Positions 57,901 through 64,000 of a DNA stretch of 64,000 nt are shown in pieces; positions within the stretch are counted from its first letter, which is position 1; every line of letters starts with the position of its first letter. The notes below the pieces were generated by a model. That model ran no database searches. It saw only the letters and a list, made by a program, of their open reading frames with translations, and had not been told where the DNA came from. The stretch covers positions 49,435 through 113,434 of the forward strand of contig CAIJYD010000026.1 of the NCBI GenBank assembly GCA_903824785.1, read 5' to 3'. Origin of the DNA: an uncultured Bacteroidota bacterium. Lineage in GTDB: Bacteria > Bacteroidota > Bacteroidia > Bacteroidales > VadinHA17. A program made the translations under genes and the position numbers.

Positions 57901-60522
57901 GGCAACTGTCTGGGAAGGACCATCGGCACAACCGGCAGGACTTACAGGAACCACTCTGTATGTAACTGTCTGATAATTATCTGTCTGATTAACGAGCTTA
58001 TCGGTAATGTAATGATTGTTTGGCAGGCCTGAGGTAGTAGTATATCCTGTAACCGACCCGGTTGAGGTTACTGAATACTTAAATGATACGAATCCGCCGG
58101 TAAAGGTACTGGGGCTCACCAGCTGTATGCTGGTATTTGTGCTGTCGCACTGTATAATAGCTGCAGGCAGAGTATATACCCTTGGGGTCGGATTTACCGT
58201 AACAGAAGCTGATACAGGGTTCCCAACACAGAATGTGGTTGCCGGGCCTGTCGGGATAATTGTAAAAGTAACGATTATCGGACTATTTGTTGTATTTGAA
58301 AAGACACCTGAAATTTTATCACCGTCAGCAGAGCCTGACAACGGCAGATTTGTTATAATACCTGCAGGATTGGTACGCGTCCAGCCATATGTTGTTCCTG
58401 TTACGTTATTAATTGTTCCTAAAACAATATCAATAAACCCTACTCCCGGACATTCATTCTGAACCGACGGCGTTGTAGTTGCCACCGGGATTTTATTGAC
58501 TGTCAGCAAAACAACATTTGATATATTCGAATTCCCCTGTCCGTCTGTAATAACGCACCTGTACAGGTAACCATTCATGAAATATGGTGCAGCTGTGAGT
58601 TCCAGCCTGTCGGATAGAGGTGACGTTCCGTAAACACCTCCCAACGGTATGTCAGTAAACGATCCGCTACCGGTATTAACCTGCCAGTGATAGGAAAGAG
58701 TTCCACGTCCACGGGCCGTAACTTTGAAAAAGGCATTAGCCCCTTCACAAATATCAGTATTATCAGGTTGCTTGGATATCCGCGGCCTCCCTCTTCCGAT
58801 TGCCAAGTCTGTGGTCCCTGATGAAATTCCATTCTTCAGGTTTGTCCGGGTAATCTCAGTCCCCGACAGGGTGCCATTTTCACCATCGAGTTCAAGATTA
58901 CCTCCATTGGTCCTTTTCACTATCCCGGAAGAGAGATCTACTCCCAGGAATCCATCATAGGTCAGCTTTACACTAAAACTGCCCGATGCCATTGGAGCGA
59001 CAGAAGACAATGACCAGTAACCTGTTGTATATGTGTCAAAAATTTCATTCCCGTCATCATCAAGCGGCAACCCGGCATTGCCAATATATTCTTGTATAAA
59101 CTGGGCAGTAAGCGGCCCTCCGGCCAAATTTGAGAATGTTATCTTCAGAGGGTTATATACAGAAGCCGTTCCTGTCGGGTAAAGATATTCACTTCCGGTA
59201 ATTCCTATTGCACGTTGTAATTTTCCAATAATTGAACCTGCAGAACGTGCAATAGCATCAATGGCACTATTTGTAATTTTAATTGTATTCCCGTTTGAAT
59301 TGATATTTCCAGCCGACATTGTAAGAATCCCTGATGCAGAAATATCGCCATAAAGGCTCTTAACGCCTGTACCGGTAACCTGAAGGTTCCTGTAATTATT
59401 GCTTGTAAAAACAGTCTGATCCCCATTCAGGAGATAATTTACGATACTTCCTGACCCGGAATAATATGAACCAATACTATTTAATTGTCCGGCCAGATTA
59501 AGAAGATGAGGAAGATTCCCCCCGGTCATATTTATTTCTCCTGCTCCACTAAGATCTCCTGTGAGCGATACTGTTTTGGTAGTAGTACCATTAAAGCTTA
59601 ATGAGCCTGCAATAATAGTATTTCCGGAAACTCCAACAGTAGTGGCTGTTGTTCCGAGATCAAATGTTCCACCCTTGATATTAAGATTAATTCCTATTAC
59701 AGAATTGCCCTGCAATGTTTTTATACCTGAATTTGAGATTATTAAGTTCCTGTAATTTCCGGCAGCAAAAACAGTTTGATTTGTGCCGTTATAATTAACT
59801 GTGCTTGAACCTGATGCACTGGTGCTGAAAGTTCCGATTGCATTTGTAGCTCCTGCAAGATTCAGAATATGCGGAAGGCTTCCACCGCTCATATCAATAG
59901 TCCCGGCTCCGCTGAGGATATTTACAATTGAAGTTGTCTGGGTAGTAATGCTGTTAAATCGAAGTGTTCCTGCAATGGAAGCCTTTCCTCCGATGGAAAG
60001 AACTGATGTGCTTTGGTCGAGACTAAGGGATCCCAAGGCTAAAGTCAGATCATTATTAATACCTAATGTGCTACCCGGATTTGCCAATTGTGTTATCGTT
60101 CCCGGGTTGTTAATAGTAAGATTATAAAATGTCTCTCCTGAGGAGTTATTGAATATTGTCTGATTGCTGGTTCCAAGGAGAGAGACAGTAGAAGTGCCGG
60201 CACTGAAAGTACCATAATTTGTCCAGTCGCCCTTCAGATTGAAAAATCCGTTTCCGGAAGCAGCTCCGTAATTCAGGAAATATCCGTCGAGATTTATTAT
60301 TCCGTTATTACCAAGAGAACCGGATGTGTTTTCGATATCTTTGCTGATAACCACTGCGCCTGAGGAGACAGAAATTGCTACACCCGAATTTGATATTACC
60401 TGGGCTAATAAGAAATTTTGAGAGAAAAACAGTATGGCAAGGCACAAAAGGGCCATTCTCTTTGGGAAAGAGGTGATCTTTTTGTTTCCGGACGCCATAA
60501 TATGTCTTTCTGTTTTGATCAT
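54958..60522 (-). CDS. Giant T9SS-exported surface protein with SprB repeats
   Basis: 1,854 residues. Signal peptide in MASGNKKITSFPKRMALLCLAILFFSQNFLLAQ (ATG at 60498 is a possible start; the ATG at 60522 adds eight residues). Then strand repeats to about residue 560, resembling those of the adhesin at 1-7860. An Ig-like region (LSYHWQVNTGSG) follows, then three PKD-like repeats with VTVNPTPR linkers, then nine SprB-type repeats. Each SprB repeat has a Cys near the start (NISC.G) and one near the end (DNNGC) and a Y.W motif. The last ~95 residues (VIPNAISPNNDLINDVW to IGNVTIVR) match the gliding-motility-associated C-terminal (CHU_C, type B) sorting domain. Exported by T9SS with the adjacent SprF-like protein. 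Likely adhesion or gliding filament. Confidence 0.93.
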   Translation of the reverse strand: MIKTERHIMASGNKKITSFPKRMALLCLAILFFSQNFLLAQVISNSGVAISVSSGAVVISKDIENTSGSLGNNGIINLDGYFLNYGAASGNGFFNLKGDWTNYGTFSAGTSTVSLLGTSNQTIFNNSSGETFYNLTINNPGTITQLANPGSTLGINNDLTLALGSLSLDQSTSVLSIGGKASIAGTLRFNSITTQTTSIVNILSGAGTIDMSGGSLPHILNLAGATNAIGTFSTSASGSSTVNYNGTNQTVFAAGNYRNLIISNSGIKTLQGNSVIGINLNIKGGTFDLGTTATTVGVSGNTIIAGSLSFNGTTTKTVSLTGDLSGAGEINMTGGNLPHLLNLAGQLNSIGSYYSGSGSIVNYLLNGDQTVFTSNNYRNLQVTGTGVKSLYGDISASGILTMSAGNINSNGNTIKITNSAIDAIARSAGSIIGKLQRAIGITGSEYLYPTGTASVYNPLKITFSNLAGGPLTAQFIQEYIGNAGLPLDDDGNEIFDTYTTGYWSLSSVAPMASGSFSVKLTYDGFLGVDLSSGIVKRTNGGNLELDGENGTLSGTEITRTNLKNGISSGTTDLAIGRGRPRISKQPDNTDICEGANAFFKVTARGRGTLSYHWQVNTGSGSFTDIPLGGVYGTSPLSDRLELTAAPYFMNGYLYRCVITDGQGNSNISNVVLLTVNKIPVATTTPSVQNECPGVGFIDIVLGTINNVTGTTYGWTRTNPAGIITNLPLSGSADGDKISGVFSNTTNSPIIVTFTIIPTGPATTFCVGNPVSASVTVNPTPRVYTLPAAIIQCDSTNTSIQLVSPSTFTGGFVSFKYSVTSTGSVTGYTTTSGLPNNHYITDKLVNQTDNYQTVTYRVVPVSPAGCADGPSQTVAVTVNPTPRAVPLNIKPEICFGGKTEIVLRSPSVMTSGSIVFDYTVSVTGGPGIVAGNTSGELNHVPGYIINRQYNNSSDTLQSVYFAIRPKVDNNICLPGKTFVSEVKVHPVPLQSLIIPKTLTCEGGSDAALRAILARGTAPFNVAWDGPFEYHSGYTTSDHSTDVVNLIGGYYTVSVTDNLGCQNSSNKFISGAKLDENFYAIQKVNGFGTTCPEPASKDGELWIRESSESTGIAPFEYWIVYNNRDTVIHNTFNTINVFHKYDSLPSGSYKLFIKDSNGCYNTDSQDASIVAPDMIKVEFSKKVYRGDNNVSCKNEDDGSVEVKSVTGGSGSYLYKWSSATGLPLGVTTNTSLLDSVPAGKYYLMTTDISGCIKMDSVILTEPLGMELAGSALSFSPDGNSNISCKGGNDGFIKLNLTGGTGKYNYSWASPTNGFTGNTKDIFNLKAGTYVGTFTDENNCVLRLMPGSVLPSFTLTEPAPLEISGTTSTSKDGSFSINCYGGKGSVNISVTGGGAGDYKYSWSTINGSGIVSGSKDQNALTSGTYTLLVTDSNNCTASKEITLTQPPSFGLQLSPTNITCLSTEFNNGSINLTVSGGVAPYNYLWSNGSVNEDIAGLTEGYYRVTVTYNNTCSKTDSVRVEMPAPLSFTKKVSDYNGYNISCSGLANGSVSVTPLSGLAPFSYKWTTPDGRLLTANDLAGLKAGKYTLLITDSNFCKSAETIDLTEPGRLGMSLTLSESTSGGFNINCAGESTGSIGIEPLNQVKSVNYLWEDGIFGSSRRNLPAGNYSVIITDGNNCHASSVITLKDPESLKLAFDITQPICPDKPDGEIRLNVSGGVPGASYSYKWSDNSTGRNISNILRGLYKVTVMDNNGCFIKDSVMIKPLNETCLVIPNAISPNNDLINDVWNIDKIELYPLMEVKLFNRWGEIIWRSQKGYPQPWDGKINGVSLPIDSYHYIIDLHNGTKPIIGNVTIVR

Positions 60523-60554
60523 ATTTGCTGTTAATCTGTTACTTGCCTGTTTTT
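60499..60554 (-). repeat. Leader repeat, copy 1 (covers the giant protein's start region)
   Basis: 56 bases that recur 142 bases away at 60641-60696 with three mismatches, all in the first 15 bases. The last 34 or so bases are identical. This copy includes the ATG at 60522 and its upstream leader. See the companion entry. Confidence 0.8.
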
Positions 60555-60568
60555 TTTAACTATTGAAT

Positions 60569-60664
60569 TCATGAACTCACCCCCTCCGCCCCCTCTCTAC
60601 TCCGTATCGAGGGGGAACTTAAATCCTTAATTAGTGATATAATATGTTTTTCTACTTTGATCAT
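60569..60664 (-). CDS. Possible 31-residue leader peptide from leader repeat copy 2
   Basis: The upstream repeat copy carries the same ATG-ATC-AAA start as the giant gene and opens a frame MIKVEKHIISLIKDLSS..., ending at TGA 60569-60571. It may be an upstream leader peptide or just the remains of a duplicated start. Low confidence as a real gene. Confidence 0.2.
   Translation of the reverse strand: MIKVEKHIISLIKDLSSPSIRSREGAEGVSS
60589..60615. other. GC-rich hairpin between the two leader copies
   Basis: CCCCCTC (60589-60595) pairs with GAGGGGG (60609-60615), a 7-base perfect stem with a 13-base loop, surrounded by C-rich DNA (CACCCCCTCCGCC) in an AT-rich gap. It looks like a dispersed intergenic element inserted between the duplicated leader segments. 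Confidence 0.5.
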
Positions 60665-60696
60665 ATTTGCTGTTAATCTGTTACTTGCCTGTTTTT
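60641..60696 (-). repeat. Leader repeat, copy 2
   Basis: Companion of copy 1 at 60499-60554, in the gap between the giant gene and the FKBP gene. Direct orientation, 53 of 56 bases the same. Its ATG starts a short frame of its own, so the duplication split or copied the 5' end of the giant gene. Confidence 0.8.
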
Positions 60697-60760
60697 CCTT
60701 TTAACTTTTACCCCTGACTAACCTTTATTCTTCGGTTGTCAGGGTCTTCGACTTTTGCAT

Positions 60761-61474
60761 TTATTTCTTCAGACTCTTAACCTCCAGAAGAGTTATGTCA
60801 AAAACGAGCGCACTGTTTGGAGGAATGGCATTTGGCAACCCTGCTGAACCATAAGCCAGAACAGAAGGAATAAAGATTCTCCAAACTGAGCCTTCCGGCA
60901 TAAGTTGAATTACTTCATTCAGTCCGGGAATAAGATTACCTGTTAATGTAGTAATAGCCTTTTTCTTCTTAAATGTATCTTCAAAAACGGTCCCGTCGGG
61001 GAATACTCCGATCGCATTTATTACAATTGAATCAGCTGCTGTTGGGCGGATACCGCTGCCTGCTCTAACAATAATATAATGTACCCCGTCGGGGAGTACC
61101 CCTACTCCGGGTTTACCCTTTAAGGCGGCGAATAACTGTTCCTCAAGTTCCCGGCTGCGTGCATTCTGTGTTGACAGCTGAAATGCCGAGACAATGGGTA
61201 CAATTGTAGAGTCTGTAACTGCCAGTTTTTTGTTCTGTAGCACATCGTCCATTCCTCTTTTAAAGAGCTGAGGATTAGATATTTTAAATGAGTTATTCAA
61301 CATCCACTGACCAATAAAAGCACCGATAGTGTACTGGAGAGTATCAGCAGCTGAGGTCAGTTTTACCGGAGCCTGAGAGATAGTTACAGGTTTGGCATTC
61401 TGTTGCTGAGCAGAGATGGTGATCGTTAAAAACATTACTGCGAAGAGGTTGACAGCTGATTTAATAATTTTCAT
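60761..61474 (-). CDS. FKBP-type peptidyl-prolyl isomerase, exported
   Basis: A 237-residue periplasmic foldase. Signal peptide MKIIKSAVNLFAVMFLTITISAQ. The N-terminal domain (FKISNPQLFKRGMDDVLQNKKLAVT) resembles the FkpA/Mip dimerisation arm. The C-terminal FKBP domain has GVFPDGTVFEDTF, LIPGLNEVIQLMPEGSVWRIFIPSVLAYG and PPNSALVFDITLLEV. The usual FKBP tail is present. It may help fold the giant surface proteins next to it, a positional inference only. Confidence 0.93.
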   Translation of the reverse strand: MKIIKSAVNLFAVMFLTITISAQQQNAKPVTISQAPVKLTSAADTLQYTIGAFIGQWMLNNSFKISNPQLFKRGMDDVLQNKKLAVTDSTIVPIVSAFQLSTQNARSRELEEQLFAALKGKPGVGVLPDGVHYIIVRAGSGIRPTAADSIVINAIGVFPDGTVFEDTFKKKKAITTLTGNLIPGLNEVIQLMPEGSVWRIFIPSVLAYGSAGLPNAIPPNSALVFDITLLEVKSLKK

Positions 61475-61504
61475 TTTCTATATCTTGTTTTATCTGTAAA
61501 ATTC

Positions 61505-61855
61505 TTACTTACTACTTCGTATTTGTACTGGTTTGCGGCATGCGGCACGCGGCTTAACCAGCATTACAGCTCCGTGTTCGGTAAAAGCATAAGGCCGATA
61601 AGGAGAGAACTTCAGTTTTACGAGGTGGTCGCAATTTGCGACCAGATCATCTTTCTCCGATTGTGTTAGCTGAAACATCAAGTCTTCAGGAAATCTTCCC
61701 GGGTTTCTTTTAACTGCTTCATTAAGTCTTTTCGTTGTAACACCATATAATTGAGCCATATCACTATCAACCATAACACGTTGGTTTCTGATAATGAGTA
61801 TTTTATTCATTATCACTTCATCAGCAACTATATGAGTCTTCTTTATTACCATCAT
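61505..61855 (-). pseudogene. Truncated ORF6N-domain gene
   Basis: 116 codons open. The first ~100 match the ORF6N DNA-binding domain: ILIIRNQRVMVDSDMAQLYGVTTKRLNEAVKRNPGRFPEDLMFQLTQSEKDDL and PYAFTEHGAVML. Full proteins continue with a helical C-terminal part, but here after AVML the sequence changes to VKPRAACRKPVQIRSSK and stops. The switch coincides with a GC-rich 7-base tandem repeat. ORF6N proteins are phage- and defence-associated in Bacteroidota. This one is probably a decayed copy. Confidence 0.7.
61534..61553. repeat. GC-rich tandem 7-base repeat at the ORF6N break
   Basis: TGCGGCA-TGCGGCA-CGCGGC, about three tandem units in otherwise AT-rich DNA, exactly where ORF6N similarity ends. 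It suggests insertion or slippage that truncated the gene. Confidence 0.55.
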
Positions 61856-61986
61856 TTCATATTTGTCTTAAAGATCCCGCGTTTTATGTTTTTGGTTTAT
61901 ATCTCTTACTCCTAGATATTGTGTTTAAGTTTCGGCGAGGGGCCTAAGGTTTAATTCTTCATGTAGTGTGTTCATTAGTCTTGTTT

Positions 61987-62247
61987 TCAAATTTGAATTT
62001 TCCCAATTTTATTTAATAGGACACTATCCTCGTACAAAGTATCGGGGCAGAGGTCGAGGCCATTTTGCCACTCTATGCTACCCATTGTACAAACAACTGA
62101 TTTAAACATATTTTTATTTTGAAGCTGTATGAACTTCCCTATATTCAAATAAGGTTTCATATCAAACACTTTTTCTTCTCCGTTTGAGAAAGTAAGTTCC
62201 AGGTGAAAATTGTCTTCCGGTTTTACTTTGGTTACACGTGGGTTCAT
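61987..62247 (-). CDS. DUF2442 domain protein
   Basis: 86 residues from the ATG at 62247 (the frame is open to 62289, but the extra residues look unrelated). MNPRVTKVKPEDNFHLELTFSNGEEKVFDMKPYLNIGKFIQL and a closing SIEWQNGLDLCPDTLYEDS match DUF2442. DUF2442 genes are often paired with a DUF4160 gene in a toxin-antitoxin-like or mobile setting. I found no DUF4160 partner nearby, so the pair is incomplete or unlinked here. Confidence 0.8.
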   Translation of the reverse strand: MNPRVTKVKPEDNFHLELTFSNGEEKVFDMKPYLNIGKFIQLQNKNMFKSVVCTMGSIEWQNGLDLCPDTLYEDSVLLNKIGKIQI

Positions 62248-62451
62248 AGTAGTTATTTTAATGGATCTATTCAAAAAATAGTTTGCCATTCATTAATCTA
62301 TATTTGTATTCCTTCCTGTCGCATTCTCATGTTTCTTCTTACTTGTTACAAATCCTTTTTTTATTTAGCCTGTTAAATACTTTTATTTATTTCCATTTCT
62401 CGTATTTCACATTTTTTTATTGTTCCAGATATACCAGATTGGGAGTTTTTC

Positions 62452-64000
62452 CTATAATTCTACAATAGAAGTACTTAAATCAAATACTGCTGATGTTCCT
62501 CCAGATATTGTAGCAAGACCAAGGTCAATCCAATATTCAGTATTTACTGTTAAACCACTTACAATAGCATTTAAAGTAAATGGATATCTTCTTGTCGTAC
62601 TTGCAATTCCTGTGACTTCTAATACACTTCCTGCTGAATTACCTGTTAACGCAGTCCCATTATTAGGTGCTGTACCTGTATTGTATCTAATATGAACCTT
62701 GCTTCCCCAACTATTAGTCCCTCCACTATTATTAATAGTACCCGAAATAATTATTAATACTTTCCCACTTCTTTCAGGAGTAAAAAGTTGTGCCAAGCCC
62801 ATCATCCTGCCAGTTGTGGAATTTGTACTATTAGGATCACCCGGATTTGCCTGAACCTGATTTATTGCAGAAGAGACAAAATTACTTCCATCTGATCTTA
62901 GGATGTTTCCGGCATTATCTGCTGATGAAGGATATGTAGCAGTTGAATAGGCTGGATCAGCACTTGGTCCACCACTCTGCAAAACTTGCCCGGCACTTCC
63001 TGAAGCAGTTACACTGATAGCGGAGGTCCCCCTTCCAATAAGAACACCCCTGTCAGTTAAAGAAGTCAATCCAGTACCTCCGCGGTCAACTGTTACAGTA
63101 CCAACAGACGATACTGTCGTCCATTCAGGGGCTGTGGCACCAGCGTTCATTGCCAATACCTGGCCAGGGGTTCCTTTTCCTAACATCGTAGTATTGCTTC
63201 CTGAAGTTTGAAATGGGATTGAGCCTTGTGCTCCGCCGGAAATATTATTTGCTGTTGTCGCTAAAGTTGCTGTTGCAGCATTGCCAGTGGTACTTTGATT
63301 CAGTGTTGGGAAGTTTGTTAATGATGCAGCACTACCAGCTGGAGTAAGATAATCGGTTCCGGCCACTGCAATAGTTGGAATACCTGTGCCTGTTGTATTT
63401 TTTAAAATCCCTGTTGCAAGGCCCGAAAGCAGAGTTCCGTTGATTCTCACAACAGTTAATGCGGTTGCTCCGGTGGCGTCTCCTGTATGGGTAGCGTTGG
63501 TAACAAGTCCATCATATCGGGTATTTACGGAATTGTCTCCTGTGTTTATACCTGAAGTATTACCAATCACAACAAGCTGAGCATCTGTGACGTATCTTTT
63601 ATCAAGCGAAGATGCTATATCATTGGTATTTGCATCTGCCCCACCGGTTACCAGACCTTTTGTATCGTAGGTGATTTTGGTTTTTGTTGCTCCGGTGATT
63701 GCTGTATTTGCATCCGTCTTGGTTGCCAGATTGGTTGCCAGTACTCCTTCTGCTGCAGTTGCTCTGGTAACTTCGTTGCCGAGATTTGTTGTCAACGTGG
63801 CATCGCCAGTTGTCCGATTCGATACTTCTGTCGCCAGGTTGGTTGAAAGAACTCCTTCTGCAGCAGTTGCTCTGGTAACTTCGTTGCCGAGATTAGTTGT
63901 CAACGTTGCATCGCCACCGGTGCGATCCGACACTTCTGTTGCCAGATTTGTTGTCAATACACCCTCTGCTGCAGTTGCTCTCGATACCTCTGCAGCCAGA
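62452..64000 (-). CDS. Tail-fibre-like repeat protein, cut by the right window edge
   Basis: At least 515 residues, open to the window end at its N-terminal side; the TTG at 63957 is an internal Leu. Tandem 18-residue half-repeats NLATEVSDRTGGDATLTT and NLGNEVTRATAAEGVLST alternate at about 63690-63960. They resemble trimeric coiled stalk repeats of phage fibres or YadA-type adhesins. Then come GTDYLTPAGSAASLTNFPTLN, TVDRGGTGLTSLTDRGVLIGRGTSAI and similar fibre motifs, and a globular C-terminal head (VLIIISGTINNSGGTNSWGSKVHIRYNTGTAPNNG). I see no C-terminal sorting domain in the last residues (DLSTSIVEL). It may be a prophage fibre or a surface protein of the same secretion type. Confidence 0.75.
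   Translation of the reverse strand, partial: LAAEVSRATAAEGVLTTNLATEVSDRTGGDATLTTNLGNEVTRATAAEGVLSTNLATEVSNRTTGDATLTTNLGNEVTRATAAEGVLATNLATKTDANTAITGATKTKITYDTKGLVTGGADANTNDIASSLDKRYVTDAQLVVIGNTSGINTGDNSVNTRYDGLVTNATHTGDATGATALTVVRINGTLLSGLATGILKNTTGTGIPTIAVAGTDYLTPAGSAASLTNFPTLNQSTTGNAATATLATTANNISGGAQGSIPFQTSGSNTTMLGKGTPGQVLAMNAGATAPEWTTVSSVGTVTVDRGGTGLTSLTDRGVLIGRGTSAISVTASGSAGQVLQSGGPSADPAYSTATYPSSADNAGNILRSDGSNFVSSAINQVQANPGDPNSTNSTTGRMMGLAQLFTPERSGKVLIIISGTINNSGGTNSWGSKVHIRYNTGTAPNNGTALTGNSAGSVLEVTGIASTTRRYPFTLNAIVSGLTVNTEYWIDLGLATISGGTSAVFDLSTSIVEL

Noticed and set aside
57900..60127. Plus-strand frames inside the giant SprB-repeat gene
   Set aside because: Antisense shadows of repetitive coding sequence; the minus-strand frame has signal peptide, repeats and sorting domain.
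63690..63960. Regular 54-base spaced repeats that could be mistaken for a CRISPR array
   Set aside because: The whole stretch is coding, translates into 18-residue stalk repeats, and there are no unique spacers or cas genes.
1..64000. tRNA, rRNA or complete insertion sequence
   Set aside because: No cloverleaf with the GGTTCGAATCC-type arm, no rRNA sequence and no transposase frame was seen; very short or diverged elements could have been missed.

Overview
The window is a stretch of a Bacteroidota chromosome, most likely an environmental member of the Bacteroidales/Marinilabiliales group. The evidence is a PorP/SprF-type protein next to a giant SprB-repeat protein with a gliding-motility-type C-terminus (type IX secretion), a Bacteroides-type three-gene succinate dehydrogenase/fumarate reductase operon, FISUMP and ORF6N proteins, and recurrent TAnnTTTG -7 promoter boxes. 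No rRNA, tRNA, CRISPR array or intact insertion sequence was seen.

Layout. 1-7860 (minus): a huge Thr/Ser/Gly-rich surface adhesin gene that runs off the left edge and is broken by an in-frame TAA and a frameshift. 8386-12887: a tyrosine phosphatase, an arabinose/fucose-isomerase-like enzyme, a CrcB fluoride channel with a DUF190 partner, and a uroporphyrinogen-decarboxylase-like protein. 12881-19344 (minus): a large arsenic island. Read in its own direction it is ArsR, a small thioredoxin, ArsF-like, ArsG-like, ArsP-like permease, a P5C-reductase-like protein, a 55-residue lipoprotein, ArsC, ArsM and ACR3. It therefore combines inorganic arsenate reduction and efflux, methylation and probable organoarsenical handling. 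A perfect inverted repeat directly next to the arsR -7 box is the likely operator.

19465-24499: a FISUMP protein, a lipoprotein rubrerythrin with a DUF2231 membrane protein, dCMP deaminase overlapping an S41 protease, and an alpha/beta hydrolase. 24692-28108: sdhCAB with a hairpin between sdhA and sdhB. 28138-34042: an exported FAD oxidoreductase, a Tat-type lipoprotein with a DUF4434 barrel, a sugar porter and an AGE-family epimerase, which look like one carbohydrate-use cluster of unknown substrate. 34104-43011: mostly housekeeping genes (Xaa-Pro aminopeptidase, dusB between two CPBP membrane proteases, nadB, glyS) plus a 244-residue unknown with an inverted repeat over its promoter. 43013-53948: cell-surface polysaccharide genes (glycosyltransferases, two FkbM methyltransferases, a flippase, a YfhO-like protein, further methyltransferases).

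53959-64000 (minus): PorP/SprF, the 1854-residue T9SS substrate, an unusual duplication of its leader region, an FKBP isomerase, a truncated ORF6N gene, a DUF2442 gene and a tail-fibre-like repeat protein running off the right edge. The most promising leads are the arsenic island with its P5CR-like gene and Cys-rich lipoprotein, the FAD/DUF4434/porter/epimerase cluster, and the duplicated leader of the giant surface protein.
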